Shown: positions 14,352 through 22,285 of the stretch, piece after piece | Layout of the letters: each line of letters opens with the position of its first letter | How positions within the stretch are numbered: the stretch's first letter is position 1 | Virus record (IMG/VR): IMGVR_UViG_3300043548_000303 | Location: 1-22,285 of that record | Source: a virus | DNA length: 22,285 bases | Reading direction: 5' to 3' (one strand) | Notes under the pieces: generated by a model | Told to the model about the DNA's origin: nothing | Database searches by the model: none | The model's input: the letters and a program-made list of their open reading frames with translations, nothing else | Program-made: the position numbers and the translations under genes

Positions 14352-16721
14352 ATGATTAGCACCATATCCTTTTCGTTTGACTTAACGTACACCAACCCGG
14401 GCACCGGTGCGTTACAGCCACGAGGCGTTATCGTTGACTCTACCGACTACATCGGATTGGGTCTCGATCCAATAATTTACGAACTGAAAGGATTGGGGCA
14501 GGTCACCTTTAACGGCGATATTATCGTCGATGGCAATTCTATTAGCAGCCCCATTATCGACCTTCAAGGTTGGAATTTTGTCGATGATGGGGTTCCTACC
14601 GCCTACTTTGATCTACCACTAGACCTAAACGGAAATGTGGCAAACGGGGTTTATACGTTTATTTATAGACTCAGAGTCAACTCGTTTACTATTCCTGTTG
14701 CGATTACACTCACCCCGCCTGACTTAATTAACGTGGCCTCTAACCAATGGATAACTCAATATCTGGAGGTTGGAAACGTGATACGTCTAGCTGATCCGGG
14801 TGTAGACTTTGAGGATGTTACAGTAGAGGCGTTGGAACAGGTAGACGCAGACGCGGAGATAACCGTTTCAGATTATACTATTCCTGTTGCCGAAATCATT
14901 CTGTTTGACTTACAGAACGTACAGTTTAACGGAGTATACACATATTCTGGATGTACACAGGTAAACGCAGATGTTAGCTTTACTTACGATTGCGAGTATG
15001 GAGACAGCGGAACTTGGGGTGTAGCTAACACAACACCACTTGCCTCAAACGAAGTTGTTGCAAGTTTAAGTTGTTCGATTAATTACCCATCTTGGACCAC
15101 ACTTAGTCCTACGTTTCCTGGGAACATAGTTACCAACTCACTTCCTTACCCGCCTGCTGGAACAGAAACTCCACTTGCAACTGGAACTTATAGTGTTTCG
15201 CTTACGCAGCAGATACAGCAAACTCAAACAAGCGGCTTGGTTGTGCTTTACACTAAGTCTGTAGTTAAAGAGTTTCAAGTAAGCTGTGCCGGTAGCCTTT
15301 GCGGTCTCACTCCTTGTATTGAGAATCTTCGCGCAGCTCACGCAGTTGAACTCCAGCGCAATCGAATTTCAAAGTATCAAGTGTTTGTAGACAATGTGCT
15401 TCTGTATTATGCGGAGGCTCAGAACTACAGGGCTTGCGGAGATACAGCTAACTACAGAGCCACACTTGAATTAATTAAGCAGAACCTCGACTCTTCGGGA
15501 TGCGAGTGTGCTTGTTGTGATGAAAACACCTACTACTGGGTTTCAAACAACTCTGGAGAATCTGTAATAGAAAGCCTTATTCGATCGTTCCAATTTCGTT
15601 TGTTTTCGCTCACCCCTGCTGGCCCGGGTTCTCCTACGGTTGATGATGACGAAACTCAAGGTGTTGAGGTTGGTGCGTTGTGGCAAAATACGGACACGGG
15701 AATAATATATCGTTGTACTGAAAACACGGCTTCTGAAGCCGTATGGGTAGAGTATTATGCTCCAGGCGTATTGCCTATTGCTTTAGATGTTCCGGCTACA
15801 CCTAACCTCCCGTATCTGTCGTCTGACAACGTGCAGGATCAGCTAGGCCAAGCAAACACTCAGTTTGCCGCTCAGTTGTTAGCGAACGCTCAGTTTAATG
15901 CCGATATAACCGATCTTCAAAATACCGTGACTGCCCTTGACGGCATAAATGGTTTGACGAGGGTTGGGGATGACTTCCGACTTGGAGGTACTCTTGACGC
16001 GGCTACTACGATTGACGTAGACGGAAACTCACTTTCGATTGTTGACGCCACAAATCCATTGGTTTTATTAGTGGACGGAGCGTTCCCAAGCGTTGGTCAA
16101 AACTTAGTTTTGCAAACGTCAGTTGATGGCGGTTCGGGAGCTAACGGAATAGGAAGCTCAATAGAGTTCCAAGCTGAAACCACAGCTGGAGCAGTAAACC
16201 GAACAGCGGTCATCAGAAGTCGTTGGACAGACGCCGCTGCACAGGATTCAGACTTTCAAATTGCAATTACCGAAGGAGGTTTATTAGATATTGGACTCAC
16301 CGTCAATGCGGACAAGTCTGTTACTCTTAACGGCTACAACAGCACAACCTTTGAAGATCCGGCCCCAGCATACCTGCTTGGCGTTGACGCTTCGGGTAAT
16401 GTGGTTCAGACTACAAGTTCAAGTGGTCCTTTGGTTTATGTAGGAAGGGTAACAGGTAATGGCCCAACTGCTTCGCTAACACAGATATTCAATAATACTG
16501 GAGCTACAATAACTCTTGACTACGCAACCACTGGTCAATATCTAATATCAGCATCATCAAGCGTATTTGCTAATGCTGCAATCTTTATAACTCCTGTTTT
16601 AGGATCTACATTTAGCGCTGCAATATATTCTAATAGTATAGATGTATCAAATTATAATTTGACAGGTACACTTGCCGATTTGATTTCAAACGCTAGAATC
16701 AAAATTGAAATCTACCCATAA
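14352..16721 (+). CDS. Fibre-like virion protein with a cysteine-rich central region
   Basis: 789 aa. Residues 1-300 are beta-sandwich-like repeats rich in Thr, Val and Asn. Residues 312-389 form a helical segment with eight cysteines (C312, C317, C321, C362, C384, C386, C388, C389), ending CECACC. After a Pro/Gly linker comes a short module VGALWQNTDTGIIYRC (about 441-456) of the kind seen in phage fibres. Then follow a predicted coiled coil (about 495-535, QDQLGQANTQFAAQLLANAQ) and NGLTRVGDDFRLGGTL, a motif common in Bacteroidota phage fibres. A beta-rich C-terminal domain (about 690-789) could be the receptor-facing tip. Coiled coil followed by beta regions fits a trimeric fibre. Its position between capsid and neck genes suggests a head or collar fibre rather than a tail-tip fibre. 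It overlaps the next gene by one base (TAATG). Confidence 0.75.
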   Translation: MISTISFSFDLTYTNPGTGALQPRGVIVDSTDYIGLGLDPIIYELKGLGQVTFNGDIIVDGNSISSPIIDLQGWNFVDDGVPTAYFDLPLDLNGNVANGVYTFIYRLRVNSFTIPVAITLTPPDLINVASNQWITQYLEVGNVIRLADPGVDFEDVTVEALEQVDADAEITVSDYTIPVAEIILFDLQNVQFNGVYTYSGCTQVNADVSFTYDCEYGDSGTWGVANTTPLASNEVVASLSCSINYPSWTTLSPTFPGNIVTNSLPYPPAGTETPLATGTYSVSLTQQIQQTQTSGLVVLYTKSVVKEFQVSCAGSLCGLTPCIENLRAAHAVELQRNRISKYQVFVDNVLLYYAEAQNYRACGDTANYRATLELIKQNLDSSGCECACCDENTYYWVSNNSGESVIESLIRSFQFRLFSLTPAGPGSPTVDDDETQGVEVGALWQNTDTGIIYRCTENTASEAVWVEYYAPGVLPIALDVPATPNLPYLSSDNVQDQLGQANTQFAAQLLANAQFNADITDLQNTVTALDGINGLTRVGDDFRLGGTLDAATTIDVDGNSLSIVDATNPLVLLVDGAFPSVGQNLVLQTSVDGGSGANGIGSSIEFQAETTAGAVNRTAVIRSRWTDAAAQDSDFQIAITEGGLLDIGLTVNADKSVTLNGYNSTTFEDPAPAYLLGVDASGNVVQTTSSSGPLVYVGRVTGNGPTASLTQIFNNTGATITLDYATTGQYLISASSSVFANAAIFITPVLGSTFSAAIYSNSIDVSNYNLTGTLADLISNARIKIEIYP

Positions 16722-17476
16722 TGACTACTAACCTCGGTCAAATATATGATGAGCTTCTCTTCAGAGCCGGAAAGGATCTGAGGGGCGGCTACATCACGCC
16801 CGATGACTTCAATCGTGCGATTAAGATTGTAAACCAGCGTTACTTGAACACGCTCGTAGACAACTTTGAAAATAGCCGAGAGATTACTAGTGACCTTCAG
16901 ACATTTATCAAGACCTTAGGTTCACCTCAGTACCCAGCAATGTCGTTCACTCCTGTTTTAGCAGGACGACCAGAACGTGGCGGATACGCAAACATTCCTG
17001 CCGACATTTGGTATCAGGCAACGGCAAGTTTCCTTGAGATATTGAATAAGGAGTGTTCATACGAAACAAACTACCGAAGCGTAGAGTTTGTAAGCCAACA
17101 CGAGTTTGACGCCAAGATGCGTAATTCGATTACAAGCCCGGTAGACAACCCACAAGAAAACGATCCAATACTTGTTACACGAAATGACAAGTATTTCATT
17201 TATCCGTATATGCCACGGATAACCTTTACTTACATACGAGAGCCAATTCAGCCTGTATTTGATTATCAAATTGAGAACGGAATCCCTGTATATTTACCAC
17301 CGGGGTCTACTCACACAAATGCAACTACAGCTCCAATCGGCACTCCAAGTGCAAGCGTTGAATTTGAATATCCTGAAAGCTGCGTGGACCACCTAACTGA
17401 TTTGATTAAGACTTACATCGGTATTGGTAACGAAAACCAATGGAACATTCAGACTCAAATGCCAAGTAAAGTATGA
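16721..17476 (+). CDS. Neck/ring (head-tail adaptor-like) protein 1
   Basis: 251 aa. The N-terminus is helical (NLGQIYDELLFRAGKD, then FNRAIKIVNQRYLNTLVDNF). A beta-rich middle follows (YFIYPYMPRITFTYIREPIQ), with a Pro/Thr/Ser loop (about 192-215), and then a short C-terminal helix (CVDHLTDLIKTYIGIG). This helical-start, beta-middle layout is seen in the ring proteins under the portal of crAss-like phages and in P22 gp4-type adaptors. It is the first of three genes of similar size linked by overlapping stop/start codons (TAATG before, ATGA after) and ending at the muzzle-like gene. The set as a whole supports the neck assignment more than any single motif does. Confidence 0.68.
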   Translation: MTTNLGQIYDELLFRAGKDLRGGYITPDDFNRAIKIVNQRYLNTLVDNFENSREITSDLQTFIKTLGSPQYPAMSFTPVLAGRPERGGYANIPADIWYQATASFLEILNKECSYETNYRSVEFVSQHEFDAKMRNSITSPVDNPQENDPILVTRNDKYFIYPYMPRITFTYIREPIQPVFDYQIENGIPVYLPPGSTHTNATTAPIGTPSASVEFEYPESCVDHLTDLIKTYIGIGNENQWNIQTQMPSKV

Positions 17477-18072
17477 TTACAAAACGTCAAGCCATCGAAC
17501 TAATACAGCACAGATTGACTGGGGGAGACACCCCTGAAGACTTGCGCCGTCTGTACCCTCGTTCGATTATTTCTCGAGTACTCAACTTAGCCCTTGCAGA
17601 CACCGTGTCACGCGATCCGTATGAGGCAAGCGACATGGCGGTTCCATACGTGTTTACTCCGGCTACTGACGCCAATGGGTATTATGTGACCCTCAGTCCA
17701 CAGCCGATTGCTGGGACGATGGCAATCTTTAGTGTGGAGGACGAGTCGTCTGGGTTTAATTCATACTCGGTACAGACCAAGGCGGAATCAACCGCATTGA
17801 ACGTACTGCGTGGTGGAAACAACTCAGCTGCAATCCTTTTCAAAGATAAGTTGCGTTTCAACAAAAAGCCAGAGGGTAATGTAACGGTTACTATGGTTCC
17901 TAACGTGTACCAGATGGATGACGACGATGTTCTTATCATTCCAAGTGACGAGACGGGTAAGGGAGAAATGATGCTTTTTCAAATGTGTATGCAGGTCTTG
18001 TCAACCCAAGGGTTCCAAGACGATTTGAACAACGACTCAATTGATGCACAAACCGCAGCGGCTAGATCATGA
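17473..18072 (+). CDS. Neck/ring (head-tail adaptor-like) protein 2
   Basis: 199 aa. A helical N-terminus (KRQAIELIQHRLTGGDTPED, then RSIISRVLNLALADTV) is followed by a beta-rich half (AVPYVFTPATDANGYYVTLS, then RFNKKPEGNVTVTMVPNVYQ). An acidic DDDDVLIIPSDE turn leads to a C-terminal helix (EMMLFQMCMQVLSTQ). Layout and place match a ring or collar component of crAss-like necks. It starts in an ATGA overlap with the previous ring-like gene and ends in another with the next, implying coupled translation and similar copy number, as expected for 12-fold rings. The specific ring position cannot be told from sequence. Confidence 0.66.
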   Translation: MITKRQAIELIQHRLTGGDTPEDLRRLYPRSIISRVLNLALADTVSRDPYEASDMAVPYVFTPATDANGYYVTLSPQPIAGTMAIFSVEDESSGFNSYSVQTKAESTALNVLRGGNNSAAILFKDKLRFNKKPEGNVTVTMVPNVYQMDDDDVLIIPSDETGKGEMMLFQMCMQVLSTQGFQDDLNNDSIDAQTAAARS

Positions 18073-18800
18073 CCATTAAGAATATAAAATATATCGCCAC
18101 ATCAGCTTTGTACCGCTTAGGTAAGAACCCAGCCGGTCGTGAGCTTACGTGGATGACTCAGGTGGCTATTGATTACTTGAGCGAGAAGGCTCCACTCGAC
18201 GGGAATGTGAGCCTAAAGACAATATACGCTAAGATAGATACGGGGGCGCGGGTGTTCACGATGCCAGGAGACTGTATGAGGATTTCCAAGATAGGATTGA
18301 AGTCAGGTCGTCGCATTTGGACTTTAACACCGGACACCTCGCTTACTTACCCAGAAGAGTTCTTCCAATGCGAGAGCGATCAGAATGACGACGTAGTATT
18401 GGATGGGTTTTTCCCAACGGGTTATTTTGGTTACTTTTACAACTACCCAAACTACACCGCTGGTGGTGGACGCAATGAGAACTACTACCGCATAGATGGT
18501 AACAATATCATTTTCAGTCACAATATACCTGATGGTCAATTGATTATAGAATACTTCTCAAACGGATCGGAGGTAAACGAAAACACCATGATTGATGTTG
18601 CTTATTCTGAGCCATTTCGTTTGTACTTGATGAGTGAGTATTGCTTGCACAAAGGAAATAGCGAAGACAAGGCTAAATACAAAGAATTGCAGATGCAATA
18701 TGAGGCAGCTCAGTGGAGTGCGAACCTTTTGATAAAAGCGCCACGACTGAGTGAAATGATTGACGCACTTTCACAGAGTTCAGAATTTAATTTAGGATAA
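18069..18800 (+). CDS. Neck/ring protein 3, P22 gp4-like tail accessory factor candidate
   Basis: 243 aa. The start (TIKNIKYIATSALYRLGKNP, then LTWMTQVAIDYLSEKAPLDG) is helical. A beta-rich middle (RVFTMPGDCMRISKIGLKSG) follows, with an aromatic glycine-rich loop (TGYFGYFYNYPNYTAGGG, about 118-135), then strands IDGNNIIFSHNIPDGQLIIE. The end is a helix pair (EPFRLYLMSEYCLHKGNSED, then KYKELQMQYEAAQWSANLL). The helical ends resemble P22 gp4-type tail accessory factors that dock on the portal. The Tyr/Phe/Asn-rich loop is unusual and probably exposed. The start overlaps the previous stop (ATGA) and the stop overlaps the next start (TAATG), tying it to the muzzle-like gene. Confidence 0.68.
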   Translation: MTIKNIKYIATSALYRLGKNPAGRELTWMTQVAIDYLSEKAPLDGNVSLKTIYAKIDTGARVFTMPGDCMRISKIGLKSGRRIWTLTPDTSLTYPEEFFQCESDQNDDVVLDGFFPTGYFGYFYNYPNYTAGGGRNENYYRIDGNNIIFSHNIPDGQLIIEYFSNGSEVNENTMIDVAYSEPFRLYLMSEYCLHKGNSEDKAKYKELQMQYEAAQWSANLLIKAPRLSEMIDALSQSSEFNLG

Positions 18801-21800
18801 TGGAGTTTAACGAAGTCATAGTTTTTGCCGGCGGTATAAACACCGACGATACGCCACAGGGTGTACCTAAAGGAGATTATAGAGATTTCTCTTATTGTCG
18901 CCTTGGTTACAACTCTGGCAACGCATACGCTGTAGAAACTTCTGATGGGACGTTATTGATCCCTAATCCATTTATTTCAATTCAAGACCAAATAATTGGG
19001 GCAACCGTTTGGCAAAAGCAAAATGCAATCGTATACTTTGTTTTTAAAGCCACCGGACTGCATGAGATATGGTTGTACTATATTGATACACAAACACATA
19101 ATCTTTTAGTTGCAGCTCCAGCACTTAATTTCAGCCGAGAATTTCCTATCTACCACGCAAACGTAATTGATGATATCTTGAAGTGGACTGATGGACGCTG
19201 GGACCCTCAGATGTATGAGGCTGATGGAACACGTTTGTTCAATCCGCCATATCAGATAAACATACAAAAGGTTCTTGATAACTTTTACACGGGTGGTATT
19301 ACGCTTCAAACAATTGACGCGATAAAGTGGCCTATGGACCCGCCTCGCGTATCTTATTTTACAGACCCCACAAGACAAGACAACAAACTCCGCAATAAAC
19401 TGTTCAAGTTTATTATTCAGCCTATTTACGAGAATGGAGAGGTTGGCGTTTGGTCGATGTATTCTAATTTAGAGTTGCCTCAGCAGTCTGAGTTGATACC
19501 CGGAACCAATTGGGTTTATCCAAACAATAGTAACGGAATCAATATACAGTTTGAAACAGGTCCTAGCATAATAAGAAAGTTCAACATTGCTGTACAACAG
19601 TTTGACAAGGACTTGTTTGGCGTAGAACCTCCGTTTGGTGTATTTCTTCAGTTGGACAAGGACCAGGACGTAATACCAAACAATACCATTTGGACTGTTC
19701 AATTTTACGGAGGGGTTGCCACGACTCCGGCTATAGATGTGTTTAAGAACTACGATCGACTACCTATAACCGCAAGCTGTCAAGAGTACCTCCCCACAAG
19801 CCAGATAGTGTACACTAACTTCAGAGAGGGGTACGACAAACCCACAGAGGAGCCTTTTATCCTTGACGTTGGGGTTGGCTATCAATTAAACGAAATAAAC
19901 TGGAACCCATTTGCGGCAATTGATCTTGACATTACATATAGCCTTGCGTCCTCATCAATAGCAACAGACACTGATGATTTTAACGCAAACGATGTGTTTC
20001 CGTTTTCTGCCGGCTTGGTGCTTCAAGGTCCGGCACCAAGTAGTGCTTCAATTGGTCAATTTGTTTATCAAATAACTCAAGCGGATATCGACGCGGCATT
20101 AGCGGCGGGGGCTACTCCAATGGATTGGAACGTAGCGATAATGGATATCATATGTAACTCTTTCATGTCTCAATTAGGATACGCTCCCGGTTCGGCGGCT
20201 CCATCGGGTAACGCTGTTATATACAGCTTTACGGCGGGTCCTAATCCAGATCCGATTGTTAATCCAAGGGTAAGATCATACAGACAAACGCTTTCTGCTC
20301 CATCTCTGAAAGTTGGGGCTACACATGAGTTTGGTATTGTATACGGAGACAGGGCGTATAGGGACAGCACTGTTTACACGGTAGATTCCATGAACCTATT
20401 TGTTCCCTGGTTTTATGATTTGGACAGGACTGGACTTAGCAATGCCGACAATCCGTTCACGGTAAATGCAAGATTTACTATAGATCACATACCTCCGGTA
20501 TGGGCTGATAGGTATTGGATAGTAGCAAAACCGGCAACTGAAATTTCTAGTTTTGGACAGTACACAACCAACGCAAATGACATTAGTCTGATTAATAATG
20601 TTGGGGGAAGTGGTTATGTTTCTTCAATATATCTGGACACGGTAACGAACAATAGATACATAATAAACATAGATAAGTACTATGTAAATCAAAACGTTGG
20701 AGCTTCAATAGCCCATGAGATTAAAGTTGGAGACAAGATAAGATTCATAAGAAGAAGGCTGGATGGACCGGCAACAACTGCCGACCAGGTTGCCTATTTG
20801 CCTTATCTTGAACTAGATGTTGTAGGATACGATCCGGTGGGAGGTGAACAGCAACGCCAAATAATTTACACAAATATATTTGACACAAGTCTTATAGAGA
20901 CGCAGGCTGGATTAGACTTGGTTGAAGGACAGTTGTTTGGTCAACTGATAGAAATATACACGCCAACACCTTCGGTAGATGATACAGGCAGTTTATTTGT
21001 ATCGACTTGGAAAGATGTAACTGAGGCTATAGACATAAGAAACCCACACACAGAAGACAGGGCGCACGGAGCTCCGCCTCTATATTACGTGTATATATTC
21101 GGCGACGGACCGTATAGGTTTGCTATGAACGGAGACTACACGTTTTTGGAGGGTAATTTTTATTCTATAACAATATACAATTTAGACGGTACTACTACCT
21201 CAATTAGTTCGTCAGTTACTCTTGCAGCTTACGATCAAACCCAAAATCAGACCAATCTTATCTTTGCGTTTTCGGCCACGTCTAGCATGGCTTATATCAC
21301 AATAGATAGTGCCCCATTTGATGCCGAAACGAACGAGTATCAAATTTCAAATGATTTACTTTCATCTAGGCCTGCTACTTTTGCTTTAGGCTACGGGGAC
21401 GTGTATGTAAGACAAAGAAACTATCAGACAGGTATGGCCGGTGGATCGGCTCAGGCTTATTATTTTGTTGAAGATCCAAACTACTCAGACTACTGGTCAA
21501 GCAATATACACGAGACAGGAAGAACAAGGATTGAGGATCCAAACGCTAAGATGAATCACCGTCAGGCGACGTCTATTCACTCAGACTCATTTATTGTAGG
21601 GACACAGGTAAATGGCTTGTCTTCTTTCTCTTTGTTGAACGACAACATCGAGGACATGAACGCACTGTTCGGTCCTGTGACTAGAACGTACATGTCTGGT
21701 CGCGAGGGTAAAACTCTCAAGTGTCTTCAGCCAAGGAAGGAGAACTCTATCTACATCCAATTCTACCCTAACGAAGTAGGATCTGACTCAACAGTGCGCG

Positions 21801-22285
21801 TATCTAACAGAACATTTGCTTCTTGGTTTGACTACAAGACATTGTTTGGTTGTTCAGACACTGGAGCAAATGCAATACTGCCTGATGGCACAACTATGTA
21901 CTTTGACAACAAGGCCGGAGTATTTATATATTCTGGTGCTAACGGGCAAATAGTTGTAAGTGAGGTGGATCCTGGTTCAGGAAAGGATTACAAGTTTAGA
22001 ACAAAAACAAAACAGCTTGCCGCTTCATACAATTCGACAAACAGACCGGTAGTTAGAACTTATGTGAATGAAACAGTTGGGGAGGTTGGTTTTGCGTTTA
22101 GGTTTGGAGACCAACTAACCGGAGAAATGCTGGGAGGATTTAACCCACCGTCCTTGACTGACGATGTTTGGGTAGTTGTTGGCGTAGATGCTGAAAATTT
22201 ATTTGGTTTAGAAATAGTTGTCGTTCACGAGAATGGAGTCGTTTATACAGGGACTGTTACACAGGCCATTTGGGACGAAGGGCTT
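18800..22285 (+). CDS. Muzzle/stabilization-like tail protein (3' end outside window)
   Basis: An open frame of 1162 codons from the ATG at 18800 (TAATG overlap with the ring-like gene) to the right edge, with no stop. The N-terminus has FAGGINTDDTPQGVPKGDYR (residues 9-28). A GG(I/M)NTDD...P-GDY start is characteristic of the 'stabilization' proteins of crAss-like and related Bacteroidota podoviruses, which form the tail muzzle. Further on are long beta-rich stretches and, at about 919-990, a conserved-looking block (NHRQATSIHSDSFIVGTQVN, GLSSFSLLNDNIEDMNALFG, then GREGKTLKCLQPRKENSIYI). Position after three ring-like genes agrees with the tail muzzle. Arginine codons change from mixed CGN/AGR to almost only AGR between about 20260 and 21545, then mix again, hinting at an exchanged central domain. 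The family call rests on motif memory, not a search. Confidence 0.78.
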   Translation, partial: MEFNEVIVFAGGINTDDTPQGVPKGDYRDFSYCRLGYNSGNAYAVETSDGTLLIPNPFISIQDQIIGATVWQKQNAIVYFVFKATGLHEIWLYYIDTQTHNLLVAAPALNFSREFPIYHANVIDDILKWTDGRWDPQMYEADGTRLFNPPYQINIQKVLDNFYTGGITLQTIDAIKWPMDPPRVSYFTDPTRQDNKLRNKLFKFIIQPIYENGEVGVWSMYSNLELPQQSELIPGTNWVYPNNSNGINIQFETGPSIIRKFNIAVQQFDKDLFGVEPPFGVFLQLDKDQDVIPNNTIWTVQFYGGVATTPAIDVFKNYDRLPITASCQEYLPTSQIVYTNFREGYDKPTEEPFILDVGVGYQLNEINWNPFAAIDLDITYSLASSSIATDTDDFNANDVFPFSAGLVLQGPAPSSASIGQFVYQITQADIDAALAAGATPMDWNVAIMDIICNSFMSQLGYAPGSAAPSGNAVIYSFTAGPNPDPIVNPRVRSYRQTLSAPSLKVGATHEFGIVYGDRAYRDSTVYTVDSMNLFVPWFYDLDRTGLSNADNPFTVNARFTIDHIPPVWADRYWIVAKPATEISSFGQYTTNANDISLINNVGGSGYVSSIYLDTVTNNRYIINIDKYYVNQNVGASIAHEIKVGDKIRFIRRRLDGPATTADQVAYLPYLELDVVGYDPVGGEQQRQIIYTNIFDTSLIETQAGLDLVEGQLFGQLIEIYTPTPSVDDTGSLFVSTWKDVTEAIDIRNPHTEDRAHGAPPLYYVYIFGDGPYRFAMNGDYTFLEGNFYSITIYNLDGTTTSISSSVTLAAYDQTQNQTNLIFAFSATSSMAYITIDSAPFDAETNEYQISNDLLSSRPATFALGYGDVYVRQRNYQTGMAGGSAQAYYFVEDPNYSDYWSSNIHETGRTRIEDPNAKMNHRQATSIHSDSFIVGTQVNGLSSFSLLNDNIEDMNALFGPVTRTYMSGREGKTLKCLQPRKENSIYIQFYPNEVGSDSTVRVSNRTFASWFDYKTLFGCSDTGANAILPDGTTMYFDNKAGVFIYSGANGQIVVSEVDPGSGKDYKFRTKTKQLAASYNSTNRPVVRTYVNETVGEVGFAFRFGDQLTGEMLGGFNPPSLTDDVWVVVGVDAENLFGLEIVVVHENGVVYTGTVTQAIWDEGL

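Noticed and set aside
1-22285. CRISPR array, insertion sequence, attachment site or integrase
   Set aside because: No spaced direct repeats, transposase or integrase motifs were found on either strand, and nearly all sequence is explained by phage genes.

Overview
The window looks like the middle of a tailed-phage (or prophage) genome whose host is in the Bacteroidota. Two lines of evidence support this. Several intergenic gaps carry the Bacteroidota promoter signature (TTTG or TTG, about 20 nt, then TAnnTTTG). The proteins also form a head/neck gene order that resembles crAss-like and related Bacteroidota podoviruses: terminase, about 800-aa portal, scaffold, about 490-aa capsid protein, fibre-like protein, three short neck/ring-type proteins and a very long muzzle/stabilization-type protein. 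I saw no tRNA, rRNA, CRISPR array, insertion sequence, integrase or lysis gene. The gene set is too partial to name a taxon, and all family names come from reading motifs, not from a search.

Left arm (1-3608, minus strand), replication. Reading leftward, it holds a small cysteine-rich zinc-finger-like gene, a roughly 115-nt structured leader ending in an intrinsic terminator, a winged-helix replication-initiator-like gene, a fused VirE_N-type primase plus RecA-type helicase, and a protein with its own strong promoter that may bind ssDNA and runs off the left edge. Promoters, a palindromic operator candidate and an attenuator-like RNA cluster at 3272-3420.

Divergent control region (3609-3684). 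Two back-to-back Bacteroidota promoters each place their -7 box only 4 nt from an ATG. One drives the replication arm and the other the packaging/virion arm.

Right arm (3685-22285, plus strand), packaging and virion. First come five small or medium genes, mostly joined by overlapping stop/start codons. Two of them read as GroES/Cpn10-like proteins, one minimal (71 aa) and one apparently a tandem double barrel (267 aa). Next is the large terminase. A promoter at about 8367 then starts the portal-scaffold-capsid block. A 14-bp GAAA-loop terminator follows the capsid gene and probably sets the capsid-to-downstream ratio. Beyond it are an unassigned 309-aa protein, a cysteine-rich fibre-like protein, three ring/adaptor-like proteins and the open-ended muzzle-like gene.

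The most unusual points are: (i) the replication leader, in which the 9-nt loop of the first hairpin is exactly complementary to the terminator loop region; (ii) the tandem Cpn10-like protein next to the terminase; (iii) sharp arginine-codon switches inside the terminase and muzzle genes, suggesting mosaic recombination.
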